Notes: a model not told the origin generated them from the sequence alone. Positions 8,618 to 16,712 are shown, counted from the first letter of the stretch. The stretch: 64,000 nt of DNA from Solibacillus sp. FSL K6-1523 (GCF_038005225.1 NZ_JBBOSU010000001.1:3212001-3276000), one strand, 5' to 3'. A program made the numbers and translations.

Positions 8618-9439
8618 ATGTTATCAATTCAATCTGTCCAACCGATCCCACTTCAAGGTGGCGACGGTCGACAAGTACGTTTAGTATTACAGCCAACAAA
8701 TCCACAGGAGCACGATCCTTTTATTATTTTAGCCGACGACCAATTTGCACATAATACATTTGCTGATCATCCGCATAAAGGAATTCAAACCGTTACCTAT
8801 GTCATTGATGGCAGTTTGGAACATTATGATAGCAAAACAAATGGCGGTGGTCGTTTAAATCCTGGCGATTTTCAAATTATGACGGCCGGGCGAGGCATTA
8901 TTCACAATGAAAACCCAGATCCCGGTCAAGAAGCGCGTGTCCTACAACTTTGGGTCAATCTATCAAGTGAACATAAAAAAGTGGACGGTCAATATGAGGA
9001 TTTAGCACATGTAAATGTACCATTCATTGAATTTGATGGAGGTAAAATTGAAGTGTATGCTGGTGAAATGAATGGTGTAAAATCTCCAATGAAGCTATTC
9101 ACACCCTTCACTTTTGCGGCAGTTACTGTAGAAAACGGTGCCTCGGAGCTAATTATCCCTGCAGAGTACAATAGCTATATTTATGTTCTTGAAGGTAGTA
9201 TTACAGTTCAAGATCAAACAATACAGACACATAATGTCGTTCGTTTTGACAGTTCTAGCTTAGTTGATTCGATTTCATTCAGCACAACATCTCATGCAAA
9301 ATTCGTTGTTTTCGCAGGATTACCGATTAAAGAGCCGATTGCTGCGCGCGGTCCATTCGTCATGAATACAGAAGAAGAAATTAAAGAAGCGTACGCTAGC
9401 TATCGTAACGGTACTTTTTTAGATGGTGTTCCTTATTAA
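8618..9439 (+). CDS. Pirin family protein
   Basis: This 273-residue bicupin has the pirin N-terminal signature: HPHKGIQTVTYV near residue 52 and GRGIIHNENP near residue 90, supplying the expected three His and one Glu metal ligands. A pirin C-terminal cupin follows (about 165-270). Family members bind iron; some act as quercetinases or redox-responsive cofactors, so the activity here is not assigned. The ribosome binding site AAGGTGG lies 12 bp upstream of the ATG. The divergent TetR gene and its putative operators suggest induction by a small molecule. Confidence 0.88.
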   Translation: MLSIQSVQPIPLQGGDGRQVRLVLQPTNPQEHDPFIILADDQFAHNTFADHPHKGIQTVTYVIDGSLEHYDSKTNGGGRLNPGDFQIMTAGRGIIHNENPDPGQEARVLQLWVNLSSEHKKVDGQYEDLAHVNVPFIEFDGGKIEVYAGEMNGVKSPMKLFTPFTFAAVTVENGASELIIPAEYNSYIYVLEGSITVQDQTIQTHNVVRFDSSSLVDSISFSTTSHAKFVVFAGLPIKEPIAARGPFVMNTEEEIKEAYASYRNGTFLDGVPY

Positions 9440-9478
9440 TTAAATACTTTTGTTACAGTAATAAAAGACAATTCAAAG

Positions 9479-9519
9479 AGCGGTGCATATTTGAACTAAC
9501 AACTATGCATCGCTTTTTT
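9479..9519 (+). terminator. Terminator of the pirin gene
   Basis: AGCGGTGCATA pairs with TATGCATCGCT (one G-U pair), followed by TTTTTTT. Confidence 0.85.
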
Positions 9520-9853
9520 TCGCTTAATATAAAACACTCTTTACTTTTAGTATATTATTTTTTAACTCTTTATTTCCTTTCAGATTACGGAATGCCCCTT
9601 ATTTTAGCAAATAACTTATATCTCCTAATTTTCCTTTCATTAAACTGTCATTATAGCCCCTTATAATGCTTATCTCAATTTATAGAAAGTCTATAAAAAC
9701 TCATTTATTATAAAACTAAACTGATGAACAAAGTACTTTCAACTTAAATAAACGCTGTTTCCAAGGGGGAAACCTACAGTTTACACCTTTGCAACTATGC
9801 GGTTCTTTAGTTTTTTAGTGAAAATAAATATACTGGGGATAGGAGTTGATCAT
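9520..9853. other. Intergenic region with interrupted palindrome upstream of the XRE gene
   Basis: No gene is seen here. At 9750-9782 an extended dyad (AAACGCTG, TTTCC, centre AAGGG, GGAAA, CCTACAGTTT) is centred on TTTCC-AAGGG-GGAAA. It lies 70-100 bp before the XRE gene and could be its operator. The rest is AT-rich without evident signals. Confidence 0.4.
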
Positions 9854-10300
9854 ATGTATTTTTCTTCAAAAATAAAAGAAGAACGTCAGAAGCACAGTAT
9901 GTCACAACAACAGCTTGGAGAAAAACTTAATATTAGTAGACAATCTATTTCCAAATGGGAACGTGGAGAAAGTTACCCTTGTATTGAATTGCTAATTAAG
10001 TTAAGTGACCTATTTGATATTACACTTGATGAATTAGTAAAGGGGGATACTTCTTTGAAAGAGAAACTTATAAAAGATAGCCAAAAATTAGCCTATCCAA
10101 GATGGAAATTATTTTTTGATATTCTTTTAATAATCGGCTTTTTAAGTATACTAGCTAAGATTTTCATTGTAGTAGGTAATAAGTTATTTGATTTAAATAT
10201 TGTACTCTTACAGGATTCTCTATTATTTCAAATTGGACCATTTTTTATGACTATCATTGGAGCGATTGGTAGTGAATCTCTAGCCAAAAAATACAAATAA
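9854..10300 (+). CDS. XRE-family regulator with C-terminal membrane segments
   Basis: This 148-residue protein begins with a Cro/C1-type helix-turn-helix (about residues 4-60: EERQKHSMSQQQLGEKLNIS, SKWERGESYP). Two hydrophobic helices follow (about 86-108 and 118-140), so the regulator is probably anchored to the membrane. The start at 9854 follows TAGGAG; the upstream in-frame ATG at 9797 has no such site. It stands alone with its own terminator. Its targets are unknown. Confidence 0.8.
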   Translation: MYFSSKIKEERQKHSMSQQQLGEKLNISRQSISKWERGESYPCIELLIKLSDLFDITLDELVKGDTSLKEKLIKDSQKLAYPRWKLFFDILLIIGFLSILAKIFIVVGNKLFDLNIVLLQDSLLFQIGPFFMTIIGAIGSESLAKKYK

Positions 10301-10336
10301 TCATTTTGGGTTTAAATTTATACATTAAATATATAG

Positions 10337-10373
10337 GAAAGTCCTTACAAATTATCGGAAGGGACTTTCTTTC
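10337..10373 (+). terminator. Terminator after the XRE gene
   Basis: GAAAGTCC pairs with GGACTTTC around a 17-nt loop, followed by TTTC. Confidence 0.6.
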
Positions 10374-10476
10374 AATATGTATACTTTCCCCTTAGCTTAT
10401 TATTTGTTACACGAACATTGGATCATTCCCCATATAACCCCACTTCCTCAATCATCCATATACATGCTTCTTCGTC

Positions 10477-11151
10477 CTATGTAAAATAACTTAATAATTC
10501 AGCCAAAGATTTGATCTCGGCATATGGTTTTATTTCAGTGTCATTATTGTTCCTTTGGGGATTAAACCATATACCCTTTATACCTGTATTTTGACAACCA
10601 CCAATATCCTTTTCTAAGTCATCTCCAACGAATAATGCATCTTCAGGTTCCACATTAAGCTTTTTTAATGCCAATTCAAATATGCGTTTGTCAGGTTTAC
10701 TAAATCCTGCTTCTTCAGAAATAATGATCGTCTCAAAATAATGATTTAATTCAGTGTTAATTATTTTAGCTTTTTGTCTTTGAGTTGAACCATTTGTTAT
10801 AATCCCAACTTTAACATGCATCTTTATCGTTTTGATGATATTTACAGTTTCTTGGTTTATCGAAAAGCAATTCGGAAATTGACGATTCCAAAAATCTTGA
10901 ATGTCGTTATGTGGCAATCTATATTGAGGCGGAAATTCATCGAAAAATGCTTCCAAAACTTTTACTTTATCATTATTGCCATAGCCTCTATTGTCATATT
11001 CTTTGAATTTTTTTAGCATTTCGTTTCTTTCCGAAAGTTTAACATCCTCATAGCACTTTTCTAAAACAATTAAAAATAGTTTCTCTACGGCATGATCCCT
11101 ATTAAGTAAAGTATCATCTAAATCAAATAGCATTGCTTTATAACCGCCCAA
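10477..11151 (-). CDS. HAD-superfamily hydrolase (YjjG-like phosphatase)
   Basis: This 224-residue protein shows the four haloacid dehalogenase motifs: FDLDDTLL near residue 9 (nucleophile and acid/base Asp), ITNGST near 115, Lys in FSKPDKRIFE near 148, and VGDDLEKD near 172. A helical cap between motifs I and II fits subfamily IA, and the overall pattern resembles YjjG-type nucleotide phosphatases. The start is taken as the TTG at 11151, 13 bp after AAAGG; the next ATG is at codon 7. The physiological substrate is unknown. Confidence 0.82.
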   Translation of the reverse strand: MGGYKAMLFDLDDTLLNRDHAVEKLFLIVLEKCYEDVKLSERNEMLKKFKEYDNRGYGNNDKVKVLEAFFDEFPPQYRLPHNDIQDFWNRQFPNCFSINQETVNIIKTIKMHVKVGIITNGSTQRQKAKIINTELNHYFETIIISEEAGFSKPDKRIFELALKKLNVEPEDALFVGDDLEKDIGGCQNTGIKGIWFNPQRNNNDTEIKPYAEIKSLAELLSYFT

Positions 11152-11167
11152 TACTTCACAACCTTTC

Positions 11168-11596
11168 TCACATTCTATAAATATTCGCTAGTTCTCTTCC
11201 TTTATTGAAATAATTTCTATCAAAACTTTCTACTTCTATCTCAGTTAGCCACCTATTTACCCCTTTAAACAGAAAATAGTATCTATCCCCAATTAAGATA
11301 TATGAAATACTGCTTTTCATAATACCATTATTTTCTTGCAATTCTTCTTCTGTAATGCCTAAGTATTCACCTAATTACGATTGTGTTAGAAACTGCTTCT
11401 CAGTCATTATTGAAATATCTTCTACATCCTGTTGTTCCTCCACGTGTAATTTGCTTAATATTAACCAACCGTTAAATAAAATAGCTATTGCTAACAAAAA
11501 AATCGAAACCGCAACTAAATTAAATTTTATTTTTCTTAGCTTCCTTTCACTATAAGTATTACCATAATAAATCGCTATGCGTTCTTCTACTATACT
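11168..11596 (-). pseudogene. Decayed gene for a small membrane-anchored excisionase-like protein
   Basis: One minus-strand frame runs through this region with one in-frame TAA at 11375-11377 and no usable start codon. It encodes ERIAIYYGNTYSERKLRKIK, a membrane helix, an acidic linker, then after the stop LGEYLGITEEELQEN and IGDRYYFLFKGVNRWLTEIE. The second half resembles the helix-turn-helix/excisionase fold (YLGITxEEL ... I.DRYYF). The frame ends in TGA just upstream of the HAD gene. Downstream codons keep a normal coding look, so the damage is recent or the TAA is a sequencing error. The exact family is not identified. Confidence 0.6.
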
Positions 11597-11736
11597 GCGG
11601 CGTCAATAATAATGCCCCTCCACTTGTTGAAGGAACTCTCTTCGTTAGTTGAACAAGACAATCGATTGAATTTTCACATAAAGGATTTTCATAAATGCGT
11701 GTAGAATAAATAAATAAAACAAAAAGGTGGGATAAA

Positions 11737-12105
11737 ATGATGAATCAAGTTTGTGTTATAAGTATTTACGTGCCAAATTTAAACAAAGCAATTGACTTTT
11801 ATACGAATACTTTAGGTTTTGAGTTAAACAAGCAGTATGGACCTAATATTGCCTCACTTGTACATGGAGAGTTACCAATTATTCTAGAGGAGAACAATCA
11901 TACAACCTTTAATCACGATAATAAAATTACAGGAGTTGTATTAGGACTTCGAACTGAAAATATTTATGAAACGGTTAAACTTTTAAAAGAAAAAGAAGTC
12001 GATTTTATTGTAGATGAACCAACTAATTGTCCTCCTGGAAAATATATTAGTTTCAGAGACCCCTTCGGAAATATTTTAGAGTATCTCCAATTTGAAAATA
12101 TGTAA
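11737..12105 (+). CDS. VOC family protein (glyoxalase/bleomycin-resistance fold)
   Basis: This 122-residue protein is a single-domain vicinal oxygen chelate protein: IYVPNLNKAIDFYTNTLGFE at the N-terminus and YISFRDPFGNILEYLQ at the C-terminus are the two paired beta-alpha-beta-beta signatures. The Glu in NILEY is a typical metal ligand. Such proteins act as lyases, dioxygenases or antibiotic-binding proteins; the substrate is unknown. The ribosome binding site AAGGTGG lies 7 bp upstream of the ATG. It has its own terminator. Confidence 0.82.
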   Translation: MMNQVCVISIYVPNLNKAIDFYTNTLGFELNKQYGPNIASLVHGELPIILEENNHTTFNHDNKITGVVLGLRTENIYETVKLLKEKEVDFIVDEPTNCPPGKYISFRDPFGNILEYLQFENM

Positions 12106-12113
12106 CAAGCCTT

Positions 12114-12143
12114 AAAAGTTCAACTTTATGGTTGAACTTTTTA
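12114..12143 (+). terminator. Terminator of the first VOC gene
   Basis: AAAAGTTCAAC pairs perfectly with GTTGAACTTTT around a 6-nt loop, followed by TT. Confidence 0.8.
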
Positions 12144-12245
12144 ATCTTCTTTTATAACTAACCGCCTTTTTTCATACAAGAAATTCAGCAAAAAGTGTTA
12201 ATCTTATATGGAATAACGCAGCCTTAGTTCAACTTACTAAAACCT

Positions 12246-12635
12246 TTAAATTCCTAAAATTGCTTTTATACGGTCATTTTCTTCTTTCTTATCCATATAC
12301 TCAAATAGTCCAAGTCGGTTTCCCCAAGGGTCATTGAAAGTTCCCCATTTTGCAGAAACTTCTTCACGGGAATAAATCTCAAATTTATTAATTCCGAGCT
12401 CTTTAGCTAGCCTTTCTCTTTCAGCCATTATATCTGTTACACCTAAACGTAAAGGTCCATTTTCTTTGGAAGGTGTTCCTTCAGCAACTTGCAACCAGCA
12501 ACCCGGAATTATTTCCCACTCAGCAAATCCATCATGTGGTATGAAATCCGCTTTTTTGCTTAGTAGTACTTCATACCATTTATGCCCTGCTTTAAAATCA
12601 GTTACACGAACTTGATTAGTTATTTCAAAAATCAC
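12246..12635 (-). CDS. VOC family protein
   Basis: This 129-residue glyoxalase-fold protein has FKAGHKWYEVLLSKKADF near the N-terminus and GTFNDPWGNRLGLFEYM near the C-terminus. The start is a GTG (12635) 8 bp after GGAGATGG; no ATG fits better. It is distinct in sequence from the two other VOC proteins nearby, so the three are not recent duplicates. The substrate is unknown. The reverse orientation and spacing indicate a separate transcript. Confidence 0.78.
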   Translation of the reverse strand: MIFEITNQVRVTDFKAGHKWYEVLLSKKADFIPHDGFAEWEIIPGCWLQVAEGTPSKENGPLRLGVTDIMAERERLAKELGINKFEIYSREEVSAKWGTFNDPWGNRLGLFEYMDKKEENDRIKAILGI

Positions 12636-12661
12636 TTTTCCATCTCCAAAAATTCATATTT

Positions 12662-12775
12662 TTAGTTTTCTATAAAATCAAAATCTATCCCTCTAATTAA
12701 ACTTACCTGCGTCGTTCCTTATTTTTTACGGGCACTCCAATTTGTTAAATTTTTTTGAATAACAATAGCTTCCAT
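12662..12775 (-). pseudogene. Small reading frame with strong ribosome site, interrupted by TAA
   Basis: An ATG at 12775, preceded by ATGGAGGA at ideal spacing, opens MEAIVIQKNLTNWSARKK and stops at TAA 12719-12721. The same frame continues without another stop as GTTQVSLIRGIDFDFIEN and ends at TAA 12662-12664, giving 37 codons with one nonsense codon. It may be a small gene with a point mutation, a remnant of a larger gene, or a real 18-residue peptide. No family was recognised. Confidence 0.35.
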
Positions 12776-12861
12776 TATTATTCCTCCATTCATTTCATCT
12801 TACTTTTCAACAATTGATTTGTAATTATATCGAGAAGAACCGCTATCTAGTTTATTCTATT

Positions 12862-12893
12862 TAAGTTGAACATTTCCCTTCATGTTCAACTTA
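12862..12893. repeat. Perfect 12-bp inverted repeat
   Basis: TAAGTTGAACAT and ATGTTCAACTTA form a perfect stem around 8 nt without a U-run on either side. It lies about 90 bp upstream of the interrupted small frame at 12775. It may be an operator or a decayed terminator; its arms resemble the GTTGAAC arms of the terminator at 12114. Confidence 0.5.
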
Positions 12894-12906
12894 TCTATTT
12901 ACCTAG

Positions 12907-12939
12907 TAAAAAAGCATTTCCACTTATTGTAGAAATGCT
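12907..12939 (-). terminator. Terminator of the third VOC gene
   Basis: AGCATTTC pairs with GAAATGCT around 11 nt, followed on the minus strand by TTTTTTAC. It lies about 75 bp after the stop codon. Confidence 0.75.
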
Positions 12940-13011
12940 GTCCGTTAGCCATCTATGTACCGCAAATTTAACGTTGTATCATAGAAAATGAAAGATTATT
13001 ACGTTATTTTA

Positions 13012-13467
13012 TTATGCATTTAATTGTTCCCACTCGCTTAAATACATTCGTTTTGTAATTTTTTTAGGATTTTCTAATTTACAAATCAATTCCAAACTAT
13101 TTCCATCAGGATCATTAAAATGGATTTTGGCGTGAGCATAATCATCATGTGCCATCACAAACGGCTCAATCGGTTTAAAACCAAATGCTTCTCTTGCTTC
13201 ATATCCCTTCTCTTTAAGCCAAGCAACCGAATCTCTCAGTCCTTCTATCGTCACTTGGAAAGCGATATGTCTTATTGAAGGGTGATATTCAAGCTCTACT
13301 TTATCCGTTTCCCATAAACCCAACCAACTTTTATCCTTTTCAATCCATAGAAAAGCTATTTTATTATCTACACTGTGGTCATATTCTAAACCAAGACTTT
13401 TATAAAACTGTATGGATTTTTCTAAATTACTAACTGGCAAATGTGCTTCATATAAACCTTTAATCAA
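13012..13467 (-). CDS. VOC family protein
   Basis: This 151-residue protein carries the vicinal oxygen chelate signatures HLPVSNLEKSIQFYKSLGLE (residues 9-28) and AKIHFNDPDGNSLELI (about 114-129), with Glu in NSLELI as the usual metal ligand. The chosen start is TTG at 13467, 9 bp after GGGAG. The catalysed reaction is unknown; many Bacillus paralogs are annotated only by fold. It is upstream of nothing in the same operon and ends at its own terminator. Confidence 0.8.
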   Translation of the reverse strand: MIKGLYEAHLPVSNLEKSIQFYKSLGLEYDHSVDNKIAFLWIEKDKSWLGLWETDKVELEYHPSIRHIAFQVTIEGLRDSVAWLKEKGYEAREAFGFKPIEPFVMAHDDYAHAKIHFNDPDGNSLELICKLENPKKITKRMYLSEWEQLNA

Positions 13468-13514
13468 TTTTGAATGCTCCCTTTAACTGTATTTTTTAAA
13501 TTTATAAAAATGGT

Positions 13515-13988
13515 TCATTTCCTTTTAACCATTGTCATAAATTCTGCAAAATCGGTGCGAAATTCGTCTTTCTTCTCAAAACCAAGCTTTTCATATAGAT
13601 GGATTGCTCTTTGATTGAACTTTGCCACAGTCAGTCTAATCGGTGTACCTTTATGGTTCTCTTCAATATAACGCAAAATAAAAGAGCAAAATTCAAAACC
13701 GCTTCCTTTACCTACATATTTAGGGTTCATACCGAGTCCCATATCAATTGAATTCTCTGAATAAACACCAAACCTTTTCCCCACAGGAACTTGCGCATTG
13801 TCTCCCGTACAAAAAAATCCATGTAATTTTTGATCCTCATTAACAAGTGCAAAATATGAACCATCCAGTAGTTCCTTCACAGCTCCATCTGATATTTCAT
13901 TATTGTAAAAATCATATGGCTTCTCATATTCCCAGCTAACAATATCTTTGGCTAAATCTTCATTCATATTTTCAATAAGTAATTGCAT
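13515..13988 (-). CDS. GNAT-family N-acetyltransferase
   Basis: This 157-residue protein (from ATG 13988, directly after GGAGGGGGG) has the GNAT fold: a motif A region MGLGMNPKYVGKGSGFEFCS near residue 83, where GKGSG takes the place of the usual R/QxxGxG/A acetyl-CoA pyrophosphate loop, and motif B with NQRAIHLYEKLGFEKKDEF near 130. It probably acetylates a small amine or protein N-terminus; the acceptor is unknown. The longer frame from 14012 adds eight unlikely residues translated from the ribosome site. Confidence 0.82.
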   Translation of the reverse strand: MQLLIENMNEDLAKDIVSWEYEKPYDFYNNEISDGAVKELLDGSYFALVNEDQKLHGFFCTGDNAQVPVGKRFGVYSENSIDMGLGMNPKYVGKGSGFEFCSFILRYIEENHKGTPIRLTVAKFNQRAIHLYEKLGFEKKDEFRTDFAEFMTMVKRK

Positions 13989-14082
13989 GTTATCCCCCCT
14001 CCACCTAACCAATTCTCTAATAAATAGAAAGAATCCTCCTTGTACTTATTTATAATTTCCTAACATTCTTAAAAGGACAAAA

Positions 14083-14733
14083 TCAACTAAAATCAAAGGT
14101 ATTTTCCTCAACATAACTTTTTCCCTTGCCATTTTTTATAATAATATCGAAATGCTTACTGTACGGATGCATAAACACCTCATACTGAATACGACGCTCA
14201 TTGTGAGATTGCTTTAAATAATCAATATCGGTTCCTCTTTCTTCTATATCTCGGCCGAATCGTCTCTCTAACTCCGTATCACCATCTGTATAAAAATAAA
14301 TAAGAACATCAAATAGATTTGGATTGGCAAAGGCAACACTCATACCTTCTACAATTGTTAGTTTATTTTGTGAAGTCAGTATTTCACTTTTTAAATAATG
14401 TGTGTCAAGCGTGCGTAAATTCATATTTTCCTTTAGCATCCATACATCTCTTTCCAAAGACGGTATATGATGTGCCGCAGGATGGCATGCTGTCATTTTA
14501 GAGTGATGCATTGTTCCTTTATGTAAATAATCAATCATTGCATATTTACGTACCGCTGAACTTACTATGTATGGATCTGTATTAAGGTAATTTATATTGT
14601 GCTTTAACTTTTCCATTAACATATGTGCAAAGGTCGTCTTTCCTGCCGCGCCATGACCGGATATTCCAATGATTAGCTTCTTATCCGAATTATGAACCCA
14701 ACGTTTGATTTCTTGAATTAATGTGTCCATCAT
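14083..14733 (-). CDS. P-loop kinase of the uridine kinase-like class
   Basis: This 216-residue protein has a Walker A motif GISGHGAAGKTT (residues 23-34) and a candidate Walker B/DxD-like segment KLTIVEGMSVAF near 125. DGDTELERRFGRDIEERG near 148 resembles the lid region of uridine kinase/phosphoribulokinase-like enzymes. It likely phosphorylates a nucleoside or other small molecule in the cytoplasm; the substrate is not known. AAGGGG precedes two adjacent ATG codons. It lies 43 bp downstream of a NUDIX gene, with which it may be co-transcribed. Confidence 0.75.
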   Translation of the reverse strand: MMDTLIQEIKRWVHNSDKKLIIGISGHGAAGKTTFAHMLMEKLKHNINYLNTDPYIVSSAVRKYAMIDYLHKGTMHHSKMTACHPAAHHIPSLERDVWMLKENMNLRTLDTHYLKSEILTSQNKLTIVEGMSVAFANPNLFDVLIYFYTDGDTELERRFGRDIEERGTDIDYLKQSHNERRIQYEVFMHPYSKHFDIIIKNGKGKSYVEENTFDFS

Positions 14734-14776
14734 TCATCCCCTTTTCTATACGATAAAGATTAAATGTCTTATCATT

Positions 14777-15256
14777 TCACGTAAAAGTTCGACTTAATTT
14801 ATGTTCTTCTATTAAGTCAATATTTCTACCGTTAATCATATATTCCTGTAAATGTGCACCGATATTCGCATATATTTTAACATTTTGTAATTCTGAAATT
14901 GGTAGCCATGTAACACCGATTTGATTAGGGTCTGGATTTTCTGGAAGCTTTGGAATCGTGTTGTTTATTATTTTACATTCAAACATCATCACTAATGTAT
15001 GGGTCTTCCCAAACTTTTCAAAATTGAGATGCGGTGCATACTCATAAACAAAGGCTAAAGGACCGACTTCTACATCTATACACGCTTCTTCTTTCGCTTC
15101 TCTTTTGACTGCATCCGTAATCGACTCATTCGGTTCTGCGCCACCAGCTGGCAAATCATAAATAATCCCTCTTAACGGGTCATTATAAACTGTTAATAAT
15201 ATATTGTTATTTTCAATGATAATCGCCCCTGCTCGCACTCTTATATGAAACGACAT
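14777..15256 (-). CDS. NUDIX hydrolase
   Basis: This 159-residue protein contains a complete Nudix box near residues 37-60 (GGAEPNESITDAVKREAKEE), with the REAKEE core that binds catalytic magnesium. It should hydrolyse a nucleoside diphosphate-linked compound; the substrate cannot be told from sequence. The ribosome site GGGGGAGA precedes the ATG. The kinase-like gene downstream suggests a joint role in nucleotide or sugar-nucleotide handling, which is an inference. Confidence 0.85.
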   Translation of the reverse strand: MSFHIRVRAGAIIIENNNILLTVYNDPLRGIIYDLPAGGAEPNESITDAVKREAKEEACIDVEVGPLAFVYEYAPHLNFEKFGKTHTLVMMFECKIINNTIPKLPENPDPNQIGVTWLPISELQNVKIYANIGAHLQEYMINGRNIDLIEEHKLSRTFT

Positions 15257-15362
15257 TTAAAATCTCCCCCTATAACTATTTTCAATATCCCGCATATTAT
15301 TGATGGAATTTACTTAATCCACTTAATATATTTCAAGATTAAATAGGAATATCCTTCATCAC

Positions 15363-15396
15363 AGAAAAAAAAGCAATCCAGCGTCTCCCGGATTAC
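15363..15396 (-). terminator. Strong terminator ending the argF 3' region
   Basis: On the minus strand GTAATCC pairs with GGATTGC (one wobble) around the loop GGGAGACGCT, followed by eight T. It is the first classical terminator downstream of argF, over 300 bp past the stop codon. Confidence 0.8.
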
Positions 15397-15585
15397 TTTT
15401 ACTATGTAGTGATGAGGTATTCCATCTTGAGTACGTTCATCACGTGTAGTTATTTGATGTGTCACAGCGTCTCCCATTCCAACATCAAACAGCGCTACTA
15501 TCTACTTGTTCGCCCTTCCTGCTTGCAAGTAGATATGCATTCATATATAGCAACACGATTACAACCCATAATCGTGAAGCTTATT
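15397..15585 (-). ncRNA. Candidate structured RNA in the argF 3' region
   Basis: On the minus strand this non-coding stretch has, in order, four hairpins: CACGATTA/TAATCGTG, CTACTTG/CAAGTAG, TTTGATGT/ACATCAAA and GTGATGA/TCATCAC, and then the terminator hairpin. The loop of the third hairpin and the loop of the terminator both contain GGGAGACGCTG (or its first ten bases). No open frame of note runs through. It could be a long structured 3' untranslated region or a small RNA released from it. No known RNA family was recognised. Confidence 0.45.
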
Positions 15586-15716
15586 TGATCAATTACGCCT
15601 CGGCGTAATTGTGTCCAGATTTTTTTCGGGCTAGCTCGAAAAACTCCTCTTAAAATCTGTGACATCCGCTGGGACTTAACTTGATTCAGTAGGGGACTCC
15701 TACTGAATCAAGCTAA
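15586..15716 (-). repeat. Dispersed palindromic repeat, copy A
   Basis: Copy A starts with the palindrome AATTACGCC-TC-GGCGTAATT, followed by CCAGATTTTTTTCGGGCTAG, CTCGAAAAA, AAAATCTGTGACATCCGC and GGGACTTAACTTGATTCAG. It ends in a hairpin (TTGATTCAGTAGG / CCTACTGAATCAA) that reaches the argF stop codon. The strand given is that of the upstream gene, taken as the sense orientation of the element. Confidence 0.85.
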
Positions 15717-16678
15717 GCCAATAATGAAACTAACACTGCTTTTTGTGCATGCAGACGATTTTCTGCTTGTTCAAAAATATACGAGTTTGGCCCATCAATA
15801 ACAGATGTCGCCACTTCTTCCTCGCGATGTGCTGGTAAACAATGCAGGAACATATAATCTGGCTTCGCATGGGCAACAAGTGCATCATTAATTTGATAAC
15901 CAGTAAAATCCTTTAATCGCTGTGCCGTTTCTTCCTCTTGCCCCATCGACGTCCAAACATCTGCATAAATCGCATCCGCATCTTTTACAGCTACTACAGG
16001 ATCATTTGTAACAAAAACGATACTGCCATTTTTTGCTGCAATTTGTTGTGCTTTTTCGATAATCGTTTCATCACATTCATAGCCAACTGGTGTTGCAACC
16101 GTTACGTGCATACCTACATGTGCAGCTGCAACGATTAATGCATGAGCGACATTATTGCCATCCCCAACATAGGCAATTTTCAAGCCTTTTAATTCACCTT
16201 TGTTTTCCGCAATTGTTTCAATATCGGCTAACGCTTGGCAAGGGTGATCGATGTCTGTTAAACCATTAATTACTGGAATTGAAGCAGCTTCTGCAAGTTC
16301 TTCCACCATTGTATGTGAATTAGCACGAATCATAATACCATCTAAATAGCCTGATAAAACTTTACCTGTATCCGAAACAGGCTCACCGCGGCCAATTTGC
16401 ATATCTTTTGCATTCATATACATGCCATAGCCACCTAGCTGCTGCATGCCCACTTCAAATGAAACGCGCGTACGAGTTGAACTTTTCTCAAAAATCATCC
16501 CTAACGTTTTACCTTCTAGTAAACGTGGGCATTTACCCGCTTTCGTAATCGTTTTAAGCTGTGTTGCTAATTTAATCAACTCTTGAACTTCATCACTTGT
16601 ATAATCAAGCAATGTTAGCAAATCTTTACCCTTTAAGCTTTCGACAGGCTTTAACTGAATCTCTTCTAACAATTTCAT
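15713..16678 (-). CDS. argF: Ornithine carbamoyltransferase
   Basis: This 321-residue enzyme makes citrulline from ornithine and carbamoyl phosphate in arginine synthesis (cytoplasm). The carbamoyl-phosphate motif SSTRTR is at 66-71, HPCQ at 145-148 and the ornithine motif HCLPAH at 279-284. No other arginine gene is adjacent, so it is a stand-alone locus. The last codons and the TAG stop abut the terminal hairpin of repeat copy A. An argF versus catabolic arcB role cannot be excluded, but no arc genes are near. Confidence 0.93.
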   Translation of the reverse strand: MKLLEEIQLKPVESLKGKDLLTLLDYTSDEVQELIKLATQLKTITKAGKCPRLLEGKTLGMIFEKSSTRTRVSFEVGMQQLGGYGMYMNAKDMQIGRGEPVSDTGKVLSGYLDGIMIRANSHTMVEELAEAASIPVINGLTDIDHPCQALADIETIAENKGELKGLKIAYVGDGNNVAHALIVAAAHVGMHVTVATPVGYECDETIIEKAQQIAAKNGSIVFVTNDPVVAVKDADAIYADVWTSMGQEEETAQRLKDFTGYQINDALVAHAKPDYMFLHCLPAHREEEVATSVIDGPNSYIFEQAENRLHAQKAVLVSLLA

Positions 16679-16712
16679 GTCTCTACACCTCTGTAACCTT
16701 AATGTTGTCTTT

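Noticed and set aside
11355-11555. 66-codon plus-strand frame in the HAD-VOC gap
   Set aside because: The minus strand carries the better-supported broken gene here; the plus frame has no ribosome site.
15586-15716. Repeat considered as part of a CRISPR array or tandem repeat
   Set aside because: Copies are single and kilobases apart, differ in length and have no regular spacers; no cas genes seen.
15586-15716. Repeat family considered as retron or hammerhead/twister ribozyme
   Set aside because: No reverse transcriptase is near, and the conserved catalytic cores (such as CUGAUGA...GAAA) are absent.
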